Source: Nemertoderma westbladi (lineage: Eukaryota; Xenacoelomorpha; Nemertodermatida; Nemertodermatidae). Taken from it: 39,825 nucleotides of DNA. The position numbers and the translations under genes were made by a program. Location of the stretch: positions 1 to 39,825 of the forward strand of contig JAUCBJ010000107.1 in NCBI GenBank assembly GCA_032718475.1. The letters run 5' to 3'. Numbering within the stretch: position 1 is the first letter of the stretch; each line of letters opens with the position of its first letter. This document shows, piece after piece, positions 21,578 through 33,800 of this stretch. Under the pieces are notes generated by a model, which was not told the DNA's origin, ran no database searches, and saw only the letters and a list, made by a program, of their open reading frames with translations.

Positions 21578-22137
21578 TTATTGTACTTAGAATTCACTAG
21601 TGTGAATCCGATCAAAAAATAAAATTTTGAAAAAATAACTGGGGTGGTTATTTTGCAGCACCAAAATTACAAATGGTGAACAATTTTCATAAAATTTGAA
21701 AGTTACAATTTTCGGCTAATTGTTTTAATACAATGTTCAATACGGGTTTTCTGGTGCGTAAAATTCATGGTAAAATATTTAAAAATAATCTGATTAGTAT
21801 AAATGGCTGTTTTAGTCCTCTACGTAGGCAAAAAATGAAAAAAACAGATAACCAGCACTTTTCAGTTTGAACAAAAAAATTATTTATTCACTTATACGAT
21901 TCTATAAATTCCTATTTTTAGGTTTTCTGGGGCGCTGATTCTAATGGAAACATTTCTCATTACCCAGATTATTGCTACTCGTATTTTTCGGTGTAATATG
22001 GTAAATTTTGGTTCTAGCACCATATTTCGTACCCATCACCAAAAAAGTACATGTTTGAGATATCCAGTGCGGTTTTTATTGATTCCATCGGATTCACGAC
22101 CCTCATAAACCCGTATAACGCAAGAAACAAGATGATA
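21578..22137. other. AT-rich repeat-like DNA, no gene
   Basis: The texture resembles 2400-4140 and the Ly6 gene intron (words such as AAATTTTGG, TTTTCGG, and CATCGGATTCACGACCC). No open frame of note is present. Confidence 0.35.
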
Positions 22138-22806
22138 CTATCTAATGATCAATTTGCTTATTTCCAAAAATTTGGTGCTGGCACAACAATTGAAACCCTG
22201 AAACCATTTATTTAGCTCAAATTCTTCAGAGTCCAATGTTTCAGTTTCGGGTTTCTCCTCCAAAGTAGCGCGATAATTTACTCTAAGCACATTTATACGC
22301 TTATTCATATCTATAAAATGGTTACGAATTACCTGCAACTTATCATATAGGGATGTCAGAGTTCTAAACTGTCTCTCTTTGGTCGCTATACTCACCAACT
22401 TCTGTAAATTGATTGTTTTTGCAGGTGTAACAGCTAATCATATTCATTCCAGCATTCCGGCTAAATCTGCCGGCTCATGGGTTCCACTGCCTAGGCATTT
22501 GGTTAATTTATTTGTCGCTTTGGTTACCTTACCCATGTAACCACCTGCACTTTTATTAATTGTAGGATGCCTCAAGGATGTGTTACTATCGTCACTACAG
22601 TCAGCATCAGGGATTTCATCTTCAAGGTGTCGAGCAGCACCCTGAACTATAAACCTAGAAGCAGGGACGATACCTACTGTCTGTGTGGTAGGGGCACTAA
22701 TAGTCTCAATTACGTCAGGTGTGGTGACGTTTAATTGCTAACTGGACTCGTCAGCAGTCTCACATTGTTCTGTTACCGGAACGTCGGTATTTGTTGTTTG
22801 ACTCAT
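22138..22806 (-). pseudogene. broken gag-like frame, probably from another LTR element
   Basis: From ATG at 22804-22806 a single minus-strand frame runs 223 codons to TAG at 22138-22140 with only three internal stops. About ten would be expected by chance at three stops per 64 codons, and more in AT-rich DNA. It reads as a coherent polar protein: an acidic N-terminus (DEIPDADCSDD), then KVTKATNKLTKCL, then a helical stretch from KERQFRTLTSLYDKLQVIRN through FIDMNKRINVLRVNY, ending EFELNKWFQGF. A long helical, charged N-terminal region before a short break is typical of Gag N-termini in BEL/Pao elements, but no diagnostic motif is present. No LTR or pol was found beside it, so the family is an inference. 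Confidence 0.4.
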
Positions 22807-24081
22807 TTTCGGGATTTTATATTTTATATTGATTAAAATTTTTTAATTTAAATTTTAATTCAATTTAACGAAATTCCCTGCTTGTTGTAATAGTTTACAA
22901 ATTATTACACCAATTTAATTGTGAATTCAAATAAAACAAACTTTCACAACTCAATTAATTTCTAATTTTCTTATATATATTTTATATCATAAAATATATC
23001 CTTGGCTCGACTTTATGAGACCCTGGATGGTGGGACAATAAGATACAACAAAGGAAAGTAATTTAAAATTGTACTTAAAAAATTACAACACCAAATTTAT
23101 TTTGTATGCACAAGTGCCACAAATACTGTGCATAAGTATTTTAACAAACCTTCAAACAGCCACAAATAAACTATAGATCCCACAAGCACAATCCTATCGA
23201 CACTACGATCAACCTGTGATTGATGCTAACGACGCCGTCCCACGTCCCAACCTCGTGAATGATCAGTTCACTTGCGTACCAAGTCAAACGTCCCCAGATC
23301 CCGGATTGGTTGTGGTGATGAAAGTGATGTTCCTGTAAGTTGTATTCGAGAATTAGGTGGCTGTCTGGTAGATTTATACTAAATTTATCGCAACAATTTC
23401 GACCGAAATATAAATTTTTAATTTCTTATAAATCTTATAATGCAGCCCATTTTGGCTAAACAAATTTCCAAACTCGATAGAAACTTTACTCAACGGCGGC
23501 GCTATAGCAGCTCTGTGATTTTTTTTTTATAAATTTTTACATCGCAAATCAGCTAAGAATTGGCTAAAAAGATTTCGCTAAAGCACATTTCAGATTTATT
23601 AACATAATAACCACTGTTGAAGACGAATCAAAATTATCGCAATACGTATCAGTTTCGAAAGAAAGCAAAACAATAAACCGGTCTATATAAAGATCAACAA
23701 GGAAACTCCACTGGGTGAGGAATCCCTGCTAATATTATCAACTTTATTAAAACAATTTACTAGCGTGATGACCCCTTATCCACCACATATACTGCAAACT
23801 AAACTGCCGATAGGTAAGGGTCGTATCGAGTACAATTTGTAAACAAACAAAATATAAACACAATTTATCATAAATTTTCCCGCTATAACAAATTCCTGTC
23901 GACGGTAGTAAAGGAAGGAATTTATAACGAAATACTAAACCTGGTTATCTCGTGGATAAATTTGCCGATATTCTCTAATTTTTCACTTCTACTCTGTAAA
24001 GTAACTGTAAGAGTGTCAAACTAATGATTGTGAGAGATGATTAACACTATCTTGACCATTATTATGTTTCGTAGGAAATAA
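22807..24081. other. intergenic or old element DNA, no gene seen
   Basis: If 22138-22806 is a gag, its leader and LTR would lie here on the minus strand. I found no matching LTR pair and no primer-binding site. CACCAAATTTATTTT at about 23088 has a loose counterpart at 29387 inside the BEL element (CACCAATTTATTCC). Confidence 0.35.
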
Positions 24082-24375
24082 AGGAACTCTATACAAGACT
24101 GTAATGCATTTACACTACGACCCTTCTCCAGTGATCACCGCCTTATTGTGGCCAAGGTAAGACTTAGTCTGCGTGCTAGCAGAACAACGAAATCTGCCTT
24201 GCCGCGACATGACTGGTCCTCTCTGTTGCAACAGCCAAGTGTGAGATCCACCTTCACATTACAGCTGAGTAACAGGTATGATGCTCTTGCCTCTGAGGCG
24301 GCAGATCACTGTGAGGGCTATACTGCCTTTACAGAAGCAGTTAAGTTAGCAGCTGCAGAAACAGTTCCTGTATAG
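24082..24375 (+). pseudogene. LINE endonuclease C-terminal fragment plus linker
   Basis: After TAA at 24079-24081 an open frame of 97 codons ends at TAG 24373-24375. It reads DCNAFTLRPFSSDHRLIVAK then VRLSLRASRTTK, then a linker with NRYDALASEAADHCEGYT. The SSDHRLIVAKV segment is the last conserved motif of the apurinic-type endonuclease of LINEs, with its catalytic Asp-His pair. This is the part missing from the 18560-20482 copy, and it lies upstream of the second RT fragment. The central linker and half the RT between the two pieces are absent. Confidence 0.7.
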
Positions 24376-24680
24376 CCCTCGTCTCGATCGAATCCATCGT
24401 CTCGATGATTTATACCCATAGATAACGACTTATATTCTATAATGCTTTATTTAATTAATACAAATTTTATTACACTTCACATCCACTCTGACCCTTTTAA
24501 TACGTATTTACTGCATCTCATTTTAAATTTAATACGCATATATTTTATCTCATTTTTACGACATCAGAGACCGACCCTTTTATTAATACGTATATATATA
24601 TTTCATCTTATTTTAATACAAATATTTCTATCTAATTTCATATAACTATAATCGTAACATAATTATAAACATAAACATAA
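24376..24680. other. AT-rich filler between two LINE fragments
   Basis: Pyrimidine-rich, AT-rich sequence has repeated words TTAATACGTAT, CATTTTA and ATCTCATTTT (for example 24498-24600). It is unrelated to the LINE coding region and separates the endonuclease fragment from the RT fragment. Confidence 0.5.
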
Positions 24681-25592
24681 TTGTTCATTATTGTGGTTGA
24701 CTTTGTTCTACGCATGTCCTTAGATCATCATAATGATGATGGGGTGATGATAACTCCACCTACTGGCTCCAGAAGTCGAGGAAATCCTGCCAAGTACCTA
24801 ACTGATCTAGACTTTGCTGATGACTTAGGAGTACTCTCAGAATCATTAGAGGGAGCCCAACGGCTCCTCAGCTCATTAGAACATGCTGCTTCTAGTGTTT
24901 GTCTTTTTATTAACTCCAGAAAGACCAAAATTTTGACAGTTAACTTTGAAAGTCATCAGCAAGTCTCTGATCGGATGAGCATAAGCTCAAAGGATGGTAT
25001 GCTTGAGCATGTGGACGACTTCTGTTACCTGCGATCATGGATCCGGAAGTCAGGTGAGGACCTTCGAATACGTAAGGGAAAGGCATGGGCAGCCTTGAAT
25101 AGGCTTTCCAGGATTTGGAAGTCATCGAGAATTAATCGGAAACTTAAGGTCCGATTATTTAGAGCAGCAGTAGTTCCAGTACTCCTCTACGGGAGTCCAT
25201 GCTGGGCTCTAACTGCTGAGGACACCAAATCTCTGGATGGCACATTCACAAGAATGCTACGCCGGGTTCATTGTGTCAAGTACAATGCACACGTATCCAA
25301 CCAGACACTATATAACATTGGAGGTGTCTCATTGGTCCCCCCAAGCTTGACTCTAGAACAAAATCGCCTCCGCTTTGCAGGACATTGCTTTCGCCATGAG
25401 GACCAGCCAGTGCATAATCTTGTACTTTGGCAGCCTCATGGAGTGAATAAGCATGGTGGACAGCCCATGACTTTCTTGAGACGCATCTTAAAGGACACTG
25501 GCCTTGAAGATGCGGATGATCTAGCAAATGTCATGGGTGATAGGGAGTTGTGGCAGCGCAATTTTGTTGACAAGCCAGCACAGCATTCTTAA
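24681..25592 (+). pseudogene. second copy of the LINE RT C-terminal half
   Basis: This 303-codon open frame is collinear with 19571-20482, with a constant offset of 5110 bp and no indels. By manual count there are about two dozen substitutions over 920 bp, so the copies are roughly 97-98 percent identical. It keeps the FADD catalytic box, YLGxxx, VLLYGSPCWALT and the C-terminal tail but lacks everything before IIVVDFVLRM. It diverges from the other copy after AAAAATGCA (25601). It is a 5'-truncated insertion, as usual for LINEs. Confidence 0.9.
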
Positions 25593-25700
25593 AAATGCAA
25601 AATTGTATAACATTGGACGATTCAATGGCAAATGCCATTGAATATTTAATGCCGATTTTTAAATATTAATGGCAAAACTGAGCTACACAAACATTGAATA
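25593..25700. other. LINE 3' flank with two hairpins
   Basis: Perfect arms TTCAATGGCA (25621-25630) and TGCCATTGAA (25633-25642) are separated by two bases. A second, weaker inverted repeat follows (AATATTTAA with TTAAATATT). This is the sequence into which the LTR element later inserted. Confidence 0.6.
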
Positions 25701-25705
25701 TATAC
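25701..25705. repeat. target-site duplication TATAC, left
   Basis: Five bases immediately before the left LTR match those immediately after the right LTR. Five bp is a usual length for this superfamily. Confidence 0.9.
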
Positions 25706-26965
25706 TGTTCGCGCTTTTAAGACCTTTGGCAGTTTAAGCCGCCAAATCTATATGTCTTCTAGGTTATAAATCTACTCCAGCCTATGACAAGTATTGAACA
25801 CCTATAATAATTCTAACATTAGCCGAAGCCAGTCTGTGCGCGACCATTCACCCGCTGGATATACCCGGGAGACTGGATTCGGATGCTTTAATTTGATTGC
25901 GGTGCAGGCCTACCGTACTATTCGATTGATCGTTAATATATAATCTCTGACAAATATTATTCACTTTCGGGAAATATTAGCAGTTCCTTTAGGACGTGGC
26001 GCTCTATCTATTTAAACAGAGCTATGACTTACACTATACACAACAGTATGTCTTATAGATCACCAAAGTGCATTCTTTAGGAAATGCTTTGTTACTCGGT
26101 CAAGCACACACAGACTATTGCACACAACTGCACACTGAATTGCCGATATTCACTGATTTTAATCATATATAAAGAGAATAACAACCGACATTTGTAGGGC
26201 CTATTAGGTAGCATTGAATTCACTACAAACCACGATAATGTATGTCGCAAATTGTTATATGTAACCGGTCTCTCTAACCTTAGTGTATCAAGAAGATTGG
26301 GTTTAGGATCGTTATCAATATTCTTCCCAATAATAATATGTAAACGAATGATACAATTAACAACACAGTAAATAGCAGTAAATAATGCGGCGAAAAGCAG
26401 TTTAAGTTTGCAACACAGTCAGTACATGCAAGTTCAGTGACCAAGTGCAGAATGCTGAGTACCGAGGTGCTGTACCAAAACCGAGTTAACAGTTTGATGA
26501 TCTTATAATTAAAGACGCTCTAATGTTAGAAAACATTCCTCGGCCGGTGTTCTAGGCGTGGGGGAAACGTCAGTACTGAATCCTGTAATTCTGCTGTACA
26601 GCTTTTACACAAAGAGGGAAATCTCTGATTGGTCGAATGGCAAAAGCTCCACGTGGACACAGCTGATAGATGTCGTCATTTTGAGCTGAGCAGAACAAAG
26701 AACCAAGGCAAGGCTCCGGGCAAGCTACACGTGTAAAGCTCAGCCGTTAGCTGTCGTCATAGTAACCACACTGTTTCAAGAGGATCTAGGGCGTTGCGTC
26801 ATAGAATTGCCAATTATGTCCTCTAAAGTACACATACAGAAGAAATAGCTTTTATGTCCCCTAAAAACACCGGTACAGCAATGACACGGCCTTTTATGCC
26901 TGCTAAACCAACTACAGAGTACTTTACGGGGAAAATAACCGGGCAATTCCGCAAAAGCTTTTACA
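25706..26965 (-). repeat. 3' LTR of the BEL/Pao element (1260 bp)
   Basis: It is a direct repeat of 36355-37606. The only length difference comes from a patch at about 26578-26610, where this LTR reads AATCCTGTAATTCTGCTGTA and the other reads TCAGAAACGTCAG. Substitutions were seen at about 25738, 25865, 26433, 26435, 26444 and 26540. Confidence 0.95.
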
Positions 26966-26973
26966 CCGCTCCC
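26966..26973 (-). other. candidate polypurine tract
   Basis: On the minus strand GGGAGCGG directly precedes the TG of the 3' LTR, in the position where plus-strand DNA synthesis is primed. It is short, and the placement is the main evidence. Confidence 0.5.
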
Positions 26974-27042
26974 AGAAAATGGGATTTTAGTCTATAAAAT
27001 ATAAAAATCACAGTTTCTAAAAAATAAAGATACTCTAAACAG

Positions 27043-28376
27043 TTAGTTTTTCTTGCGCGGACGGCGTTTACGCAGTTTTTTGAGGCTAGCAAGAGTCCTT
27101 TTCTCTTTGGGGCGAGCCACTTTACTAGGAAGGCTATAACTCCTGGGTGAAGGGTGCAATACAATTGCATCAGAAGGTTTAGGGTTACGGTCGGTGTATC
27201 CGCCGTTTCGATATGCTTCTCCTCGAGCTGATTTTCCTCCGCTCGTCGTTGGATACGTTCTTCCAAAAACTCTCGCAGAGAATAGGGTCGTCCAAGCTCG
27301 ATATCGTCTTAGAGATTCTGGATTTTCCAATCGAACTGAGATAAAGCCAATCCGTTTACCGCTTGGAATTGCTATTACAATTTAAGTTTATCCGAACAAA
27401 CGTAGGTTTCTTTTCTGATCTTTGTAGAATAGCGTCTAACTCGTTTCGTACAACGCTCTCCTTCACCTTGATGAAGGGTTGTATCGCGTTAAACTGGGAC
27501 GACCATACGGTTGGATGGTGATATTAGGTGTCCGAGTCCCAATCCGGCTAGGTAAGATGGGCGGCTAGCTAGAAATCACTGTCGGAGTGTTACCGATTAA
27601 TTGTTAGGGTAGCACTAGATCTTTGAACAGTGAATACAGTCCGCGAGGATCCGCGACACCACCAGAATCGCAAGTCTGAGGTCCAACTAAGGAATGAGGA
27701 GGTCTGACCGAGTATTCCGGAACTCCGATCGTAGGTTTACTTAAGGATCGTCTGAGTCGAGCGAGCGTAGGTGATATGTCGAACAAGTTTCGCTCGAAAC
27801 TCCCATAGATATATCGTGTAAAATGGTGTTTAGCGCAACGTTTCCGTGGATGTTTGTGTCTTTCCGTTTATTAGTTGGGTCTAGGGTATTTATCGTAATA
27901 ATACCAAAGACGCACGTCTGGTAGGGGAAACGCGGATGATATTTATTTGTTGTTACAATGCTTCTATCAAGAATTCCAAATATACGTTAGAGTTACCGCG
28001 TCCATTTGTCTCTCTAATGTTTTTTCTTTCGAGTCGATTTCGAATAGAATTTTCGCATTCGAATTTCAGTTTATCGTTCCGACTCCGCTGGGTAGGATAT
28101 ATGTTCGACATAGTCCGTATCGTGTGAATCGATAGAATGGCCAATGGTTAAGAAGTCCATATACGTACCATTGCGATGCGTGTAGCGAGCGGTGAATTTT
28201 CCATAGTCCAATTCACGCGTAAGTTGCTTCTAGGAAATCGTCGGTTCGATATAACGACCATCGTCCTCCGTAGTAGTTGGACTAGCGTCGCCGCGTATCA
28301 AGCTATCAACAAACGCTTGTAAAGGTAAAGTATATCTCTCCCTGATACCAAGATTATCTTCTATCAACTCAGGCAT
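27043..28376 (-). pseudogene. decayed extra reading frame before the 3' LTR, family unknown
   Basis: On the minus strand, ATG at 28374-28376 opens 48 codons (MPELIEDNLGIRERYTLPL at the start) to a TAG at 28230-28232. The same frame continues 52 codons to TAA 28071-28073. A shifted frame continues (FECENSIRNRLERKNIRETN) to 27953. Further open pieces lie at 27604-27786 and 27376-27525, and the last at 27043-27380 ends in a very basic tail, KKLRKRRPRKKN. I recognise no reverse transcriptase, integrase or envelope motif and no clear membrane segment. The position (after pol, before the polypurine tract) is where some LTR elements carry an extra or envelope-like gene. The pieces may not all belong to one protein. 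Confidence 0.35.
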
Positions 28377-30032
28377 AGCTGCTATATGCGTTTATCCATA
28401 TTATAATGAGTTTATAATTAGGCTAGCGAGCGTCGCTGCCTACCCCAATCGGCCCCCGGACAGTGTAAGATCCTCAGCGCAGATGTATCGTCGCCGCTGT
28501 GTTTTCCACCAACGTGTAGCTACACAACGACAACGACACTAGCACGAGTCACTCCACTGTCCGTCCCAAAGGCTTAGATACACTTCAGGTTCTTACTGGA
28601 GAGTTAGGGTTACTTTCACAATTGCGACTTGCTACTGTAAACACACCTTAGTAGTAACATTCGCCTATAAACTCACAAATTCCACACACACAACTGTCAC
28701 AAATTACACACACTCGGGCCATTTGTCCATTAGTCAGTGCCTTCCAGAATGCCACGTTATTATTAAGTATCCTTGGATACTAGCAGTGCGCTATTTATTT
28801 CTTACTATGCAATGGGGCAAGCTTTCTATTGTTCTTTTTAACTTGCTTCTAATTCTAGCGTGGGTGTTACTATGGTGACATTATGGAAAGCTAGCAGTAG
28901 AATTAGGGTAATTCCAATGCATACAGATCTGGGATGCTATTTAATAGTAATTCTTTAATGGTCCAATATCTCGTTTATACATGATTTTATAAATTTTATC
29001 GGCTATTGACTCATACATGGGAGATTCACACTAACTAATTCACTCTAACACACTTAATAGGATGAATCTCCGCTCCCGTGATCTATTAATTAATGGGATT
29101 TTGGGAATGTTATAAATTGCACAGAATGACAATTTATTAAATTCATTAAAATATGAATTTAAATTTATTCCCTGAAATTTTATTATTTGATAGTACAATT
29201 GACACAATTTGATTCCAGAGCAGGTCTGGGGACATAGGATCCTTAATTCTATGAAAATTTTCTTTTAAGAGTATCGGTAAGTGCTACGATATCTTAATCG
29301 ACTAGAATTGTTAAAGGATCTGAATTTTACAGATTTTGATTTATAGATTTGTAAATATTAAATAATTAATATTTGAGATGGGCACCAATTTATTCCAGAA
29401 CTTGTCTGGGGACGTTAACCACTGATTCTAGAATTTGTCTTTCAAGTATATCGGTGGGTGCCGCGATATCTTAATCGACTAGAATTACAGATGGTCAAAA
29501 GGTTTAACAGATTTATTTGCGTTTCACGCTACTGTTAGAGGGACATCACGCTACTATATGTATTATTATATATGGTATGAGAGCAATATCGCACGAAGCA
29601 ATGTCAGTGTGAAGAGGCAAGTCGTTTCCAAGGTCTACCCAGAGCTTGGTTTAGCCGAGACACGAGGATCTGAACTTTGCATTCCTAATACTCTGCCTAC
29701 CAATAATACTTGAATATAGTAGTGGCTTTATTGTACTTTAATAAGTACGGACATTTCATTTTACTGTAGTCACGTATTTATAATATGATACGGACAGTAA
29801 GGAAAGAGAAAAATAATTATTTCTCGCCGTCGCACTAAATATATATTATAAGTAATTACGTACGTAATAAACACTAATATATTGTACTAATCTACTAAAT
29901 AATCACTAAAATAACATTCTACTAAATAAAATTAAAGAAAACGATTATAATAAAATTACATAATAATACATACATAAATATAAAATAAAACAAATATAAA
30001 ATGATATAGTCACACGCCCACTCCATATGTTA
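28377..30032. other. non-coding internal region of the LTR element
   Basis: Between the pol remnant and the extra frame there is 1.65 kb with no readable integrase. It contains a degenerate direct repeat, roughly 29213-29312 and 29394-29487, sharing GTCTGGGGAC and GATATCTTAATCGACTAGAA. A nested fragment of another element is possible. Confidence 0.5.
29213..29487. repeat. two-unit degenerate direct repeat inside the LTR element
   Basis: The units begin TTCCAGAGCAGGTCTGGGGA and TTCCAGAACTTGTCTGGGGA. Both end with GATATCTTAATCGACTAGAA. The offset is about 181 bp. Confidence 0.75.
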
Positions 30033-30839
30033 TTACGTTATGGAGTCCCTAGATATTTGTCGGATTAGGGAAGTGGTCGTAGGAAGAGTATCTTGCCTTC
30101 CATAGTTTCCGGACAGTTTTCGGTCTCTTTCCAGTAAACATAAACGACCAGCTGGGCGATTGAGTTGTTGTGTTACTTTCTCCGCTCCCTTGGCCTGTCT
30201 AATCTCCGCCGTGGTAAGATGAGGAGGCCATTCTTCTTCTTCTTTACTTAAGAAGTCGGATCCACCTAACCAGTCTGGAGTATCTATCAGTTCTTGAGGA
30301 GTTGCTCCTCTGGAAGCAATGTCGGCTGGATTAATCGTCCCAAGGCAATGTCTCCATTGATCTACATTGGAGTTAATATCGTCATTATCTGAGGAGTATG
30401 GTGTTCCCTCAGTTGGGTCGTCCACCTCACTGCTCTCCACTTCCCATTCCTTTACTTGGTATACCTGTTCTTGAGGTAATCTCTCTTTGAGAGTTCTACG
30501 GGAAGGGCCAGTGAAGTACCAACCTACTCTAGTTCTTACCGCATAGGTTTGTAGTGGCTGTGGTTGAGCAGGCCGTTTCTCCAATGTCTCTAGCGCCTCA
30601 TGCGCGTTTTGGCCGATGAGTATTTGCACCCCAGGATAATCTGTGTGGAATCGAGGTATCTTAAGCTGGTGGATGCTCTCGTCCTCGTCCCAGTTATAAG
30701 GTTCTACTTGGGTAGTAGCGAAGTTCTTTATAGCCACCATTTTTACTGACCTTATACTTTGTTCTCCTAATTTATCCTGGGGGGTGGACAACGCACCTAC
30801 ATAGTAATCTGCCGTTATGGTAGATTTCCAAACCTGCAT
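30033..30839 (-). pseudogene. protease C-terminus fused in frame to the tail of the RNase H/A17 region of pol
   Basis: This 268-codon frame continues the same reading frame as the gag-protease ORF after one TAA (30846-30848). Residues 1-110 complete the DUF1758-type protease region (VQILIGQNA at 71-79, RTRVGWYFTGPS at 102-113). Around residues 150-160 it jumps to QWRHCLGTINPADIASRG and TPDWLGGSDFL, which in BEL/Pao polyproteins lie at the far end of the RNase H/A17 region just before integrase. The several hundred residues of RT and RNase H that should lie between are gone, with no frame damage. The frame ends soon after, and no integrase zinc finger or DDE core follows. The product could not reverse-transcribe or integrate. 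Confidence 0.85.
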
Positions 30840-30845
30840 AATTCC

Positions 30846-33800
30846 TTACATATTCAACTTAGTTCGGAATTTGGGTTGTCCAGCAAAGATGTCTTCGGCT
30901 AGTTCTTGATCGATGAATGTTCCTGTGCTGCCGGAGTCAAGGAGGGCGTTCACTATGTAACTTTTGTTAGGACCGTGAACTCTTACCTGCACTACAGGAA
31001 ATTCTCTGATTCCTATGTTGGAAGTTGGAGGTTTCCAAGATGGTTGTCTGTCAAAGGTAGTTGGGGGGAACTCATTGTCGGTGTCCTTTTCATACGTAAG
31101 TGCTTGATACACTGCGGTATTTATTAGGTAACAGGATTCGTTGGCGTCGGAGAATTCGTCCGTATAGAATCCTTCCATCTCAGATTCTTGATCAGTGTCA
31201 TTTACATCACTGAATTGGATATGTAGTTCGGGCTCACTTACCTGACTCGGGTTGTTTCGTTCGAATTCACTGTGTAACAAGATGTGATGTTTCGCACCGC
31301 ACTTTGCACACTTTACGTCGGAGTAACAGGTTCGCCGTTGGTGTCCTTGTCTGAGGCAATTATAGCATAACCGCTTATCCCACATGACTTCACGTCTGTC
31401 TACCAGGGATTTCTTTAGGAATTCAGCACACACACTCAAACGGTGGGGCCCGTCGCACAGCGCACATTTTGGTTTGATGTTACTTACTTTACCTTGGGTA
31501 ACGTTATGCACTCTCGTTCTTTCTTCGGGCTTTCTTCCGTGAATTCTCTTAGGAGACGTAGGAGGAGTTGTTGTTACTTGTTCTCTCCTGTCACTGGTTC
31601 GAGACTTATATTTACCTACGTCTTTATAGGTCTTGTTGTCATAGTAAGATTTTGCTGTGTCTTTCCCGCTGTCCTCTTCCTGAGAGACTTGGCTTTTGCC
31701 GTCGTCAGTATAACACACTGGTGTTACCCTTCTCCTAGAAACGGGTTTCTCACTTACCTTATTTTCCGATGTTTTCTCTCTGGACTGCTTTATGAGTTGT
31801 AATTTTACTTCACTATCTAAGAAGGACATGAGATCAGCCATGGTAGGGTCTCGTTGTCGTTGTTCCATCATATATAACACTTTCTTGTCCCAGCATGTAC
31901 CTACTCCACCCTTTGGTAAAGTAGATGCTAAGGCTCCTGCAACCATAGAGTTCTGGTATTCATGAGACTTACCTAACCAATCTAGTTGTCTACAGATCTC
32001 CTGAATCTCATCGGAAAATTCTATAATCCCGCTGCTAAGAAACTTTCGGGGCGCCATTAATTTCGCATATAAATACCTAGCTATGTTAGTCCTATTACCA
32101 TACCTGATGTTTAATGTATCCCAAACTTGTCTTAATCCATCTGGATGTCCAATAAACTTTAACGCCATTAACTTGGGAGGTCCTTCCAAGCACTTGATGA
32201 GGAATCTAAGTTTCTCTCCGTTAGATAGTACAGAGTTCTGTATGCTATCTTTGTAATGTTCATTGAAAGGTAACCATTTCATCTCATCTTCATTGAATTT
32301 GACGATTTCTCCCACTTTGACCGCTTGGCGGGCTTCTGTTCTAGCCATCTGACGCGTAAAGCTTTCTTGGGCCATTGTGTTATTTAATATCGAATTATCG
32401 GTATATAAATTTCTCGGATTATTATCAGGTCTATAGGGGATATCATTAACAACATGTTTATAATCACCCTTAATAGGGTTTGCTATAGGAGTTTCTACTT
32501 CACTAGCAGTATAGATGCGTGTAGGCTCCACACCTTGCGCATGTAATACTTCAGACCTAACAGGTTGACACAATGTTACAGGGGGTATTGGTATACCCTT
32601 TTGTATATTGACTAATTTGTCGCGTTCTAGCGCGATGCTTTGTTGCACTTCTTGCAATTCTACCCTACTTTCCCTTACTGTTCCCTTGAGTTGGTGGACA
32701 GTCCCTTCTAAATCTTGGATCTGCTGTGAGGAACATTCTCGGTGCTCTCTCAGCTGCCAGAGCAAGAGACCCATCTCCCGCCGTCCCTCATCAACCCACT
32801 CGACCGCCGAAGCGGGAGTCGCCAACGTAGTAGCGGGCCGACGTGGGACGACTGGAGACAAATCTTGGATTTCTCTCTCGGCGTCAAGAACCAGGACATT
32901 CTCTGGGACTGCTCCACCAGGTGCAAACAGTTTCGTACTGTGTAAAGGGAATTTGGTTGTAGGTTCGGGGAGTACAGGGGCCTCTCTCACCGAAGGGGTG
33001 TTTTCGAGAACAGGCTTAACTATTTCAGGCTCATCTACTATCGTAGGGAGTCTTTTGACCTTAATAACTTGGTCTGTGGGTTCTGTACTACCTAAGTCTG
33101 TGCTAGCTAGTTGTCTTCTAACAGCTGGGGGCAAATCAGGCAATTTGTGACGGTGAGATGTTTTTCTACGCCTGCTTAGACGAGATCTATTTCCTCCGCC
33201 TTCAGGATCGGTGGTCTCGCCTTCCTCCGATGATGTGTATTCTTGGCGTTTGGGAGTAGATCGACTCATCATCTGCATTTGACTAGCAGTTAACTGTTTA
33301 TTTATGCAGTCTTGCGTCTCTTGAAGATTTTCCAACTCCAGTTGGGTGGTCTCTTCAGACGCTCTCTGTTCTGCTTCTGCCAATGCCATTGCTGCTGCTG
33401 CTTTTGCTGCTTCCACTGCCGCTGCCGCTTTTGCCGCTTCCGCTGCCGCTTTTGCTTTTGCCTCTTCCACTGCCGCTGTCGCTTTTGCCGCTGCTACTGC
33501 CTTTCTGTCCTCTATACGTTTTTTCTTTACTTGTTCTTCTTGGACTCTAGTGAGGCGGAGTTTTTCATCAAATTTAGCTTGGTTTGCAGCTAACATTTCC
33601 GCATCGATTGCGTCCAACACAAGCTTGGTTCCTTCACTATTAGGGCGAAGTCCAGACAGTCGTCTCCTCAACTCTTCGTCTCCTAGGAATCGCTGATAGT
33701 CTGACAGATAGATGTCAATAGCGTCTCTAGTTCGCGGCTTCTCTGCTGCTGTTACTTCGCTTTCCACTTCACTTTCCACTTCGCTTTCCACTTGAGAAGA

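Noticed and set aside
27194-28135. Plus-strand ORFs of about 62 codons
   Set aside because: They lie opposite the decayed extra frame of the LTR element and show no domain.
32608-33696. Plus-strand ORFs of 93-180 codons opposite gag
   Set aside because: They are antisense shadows of the gag ORF, including its alanine-rich coiled-coil.
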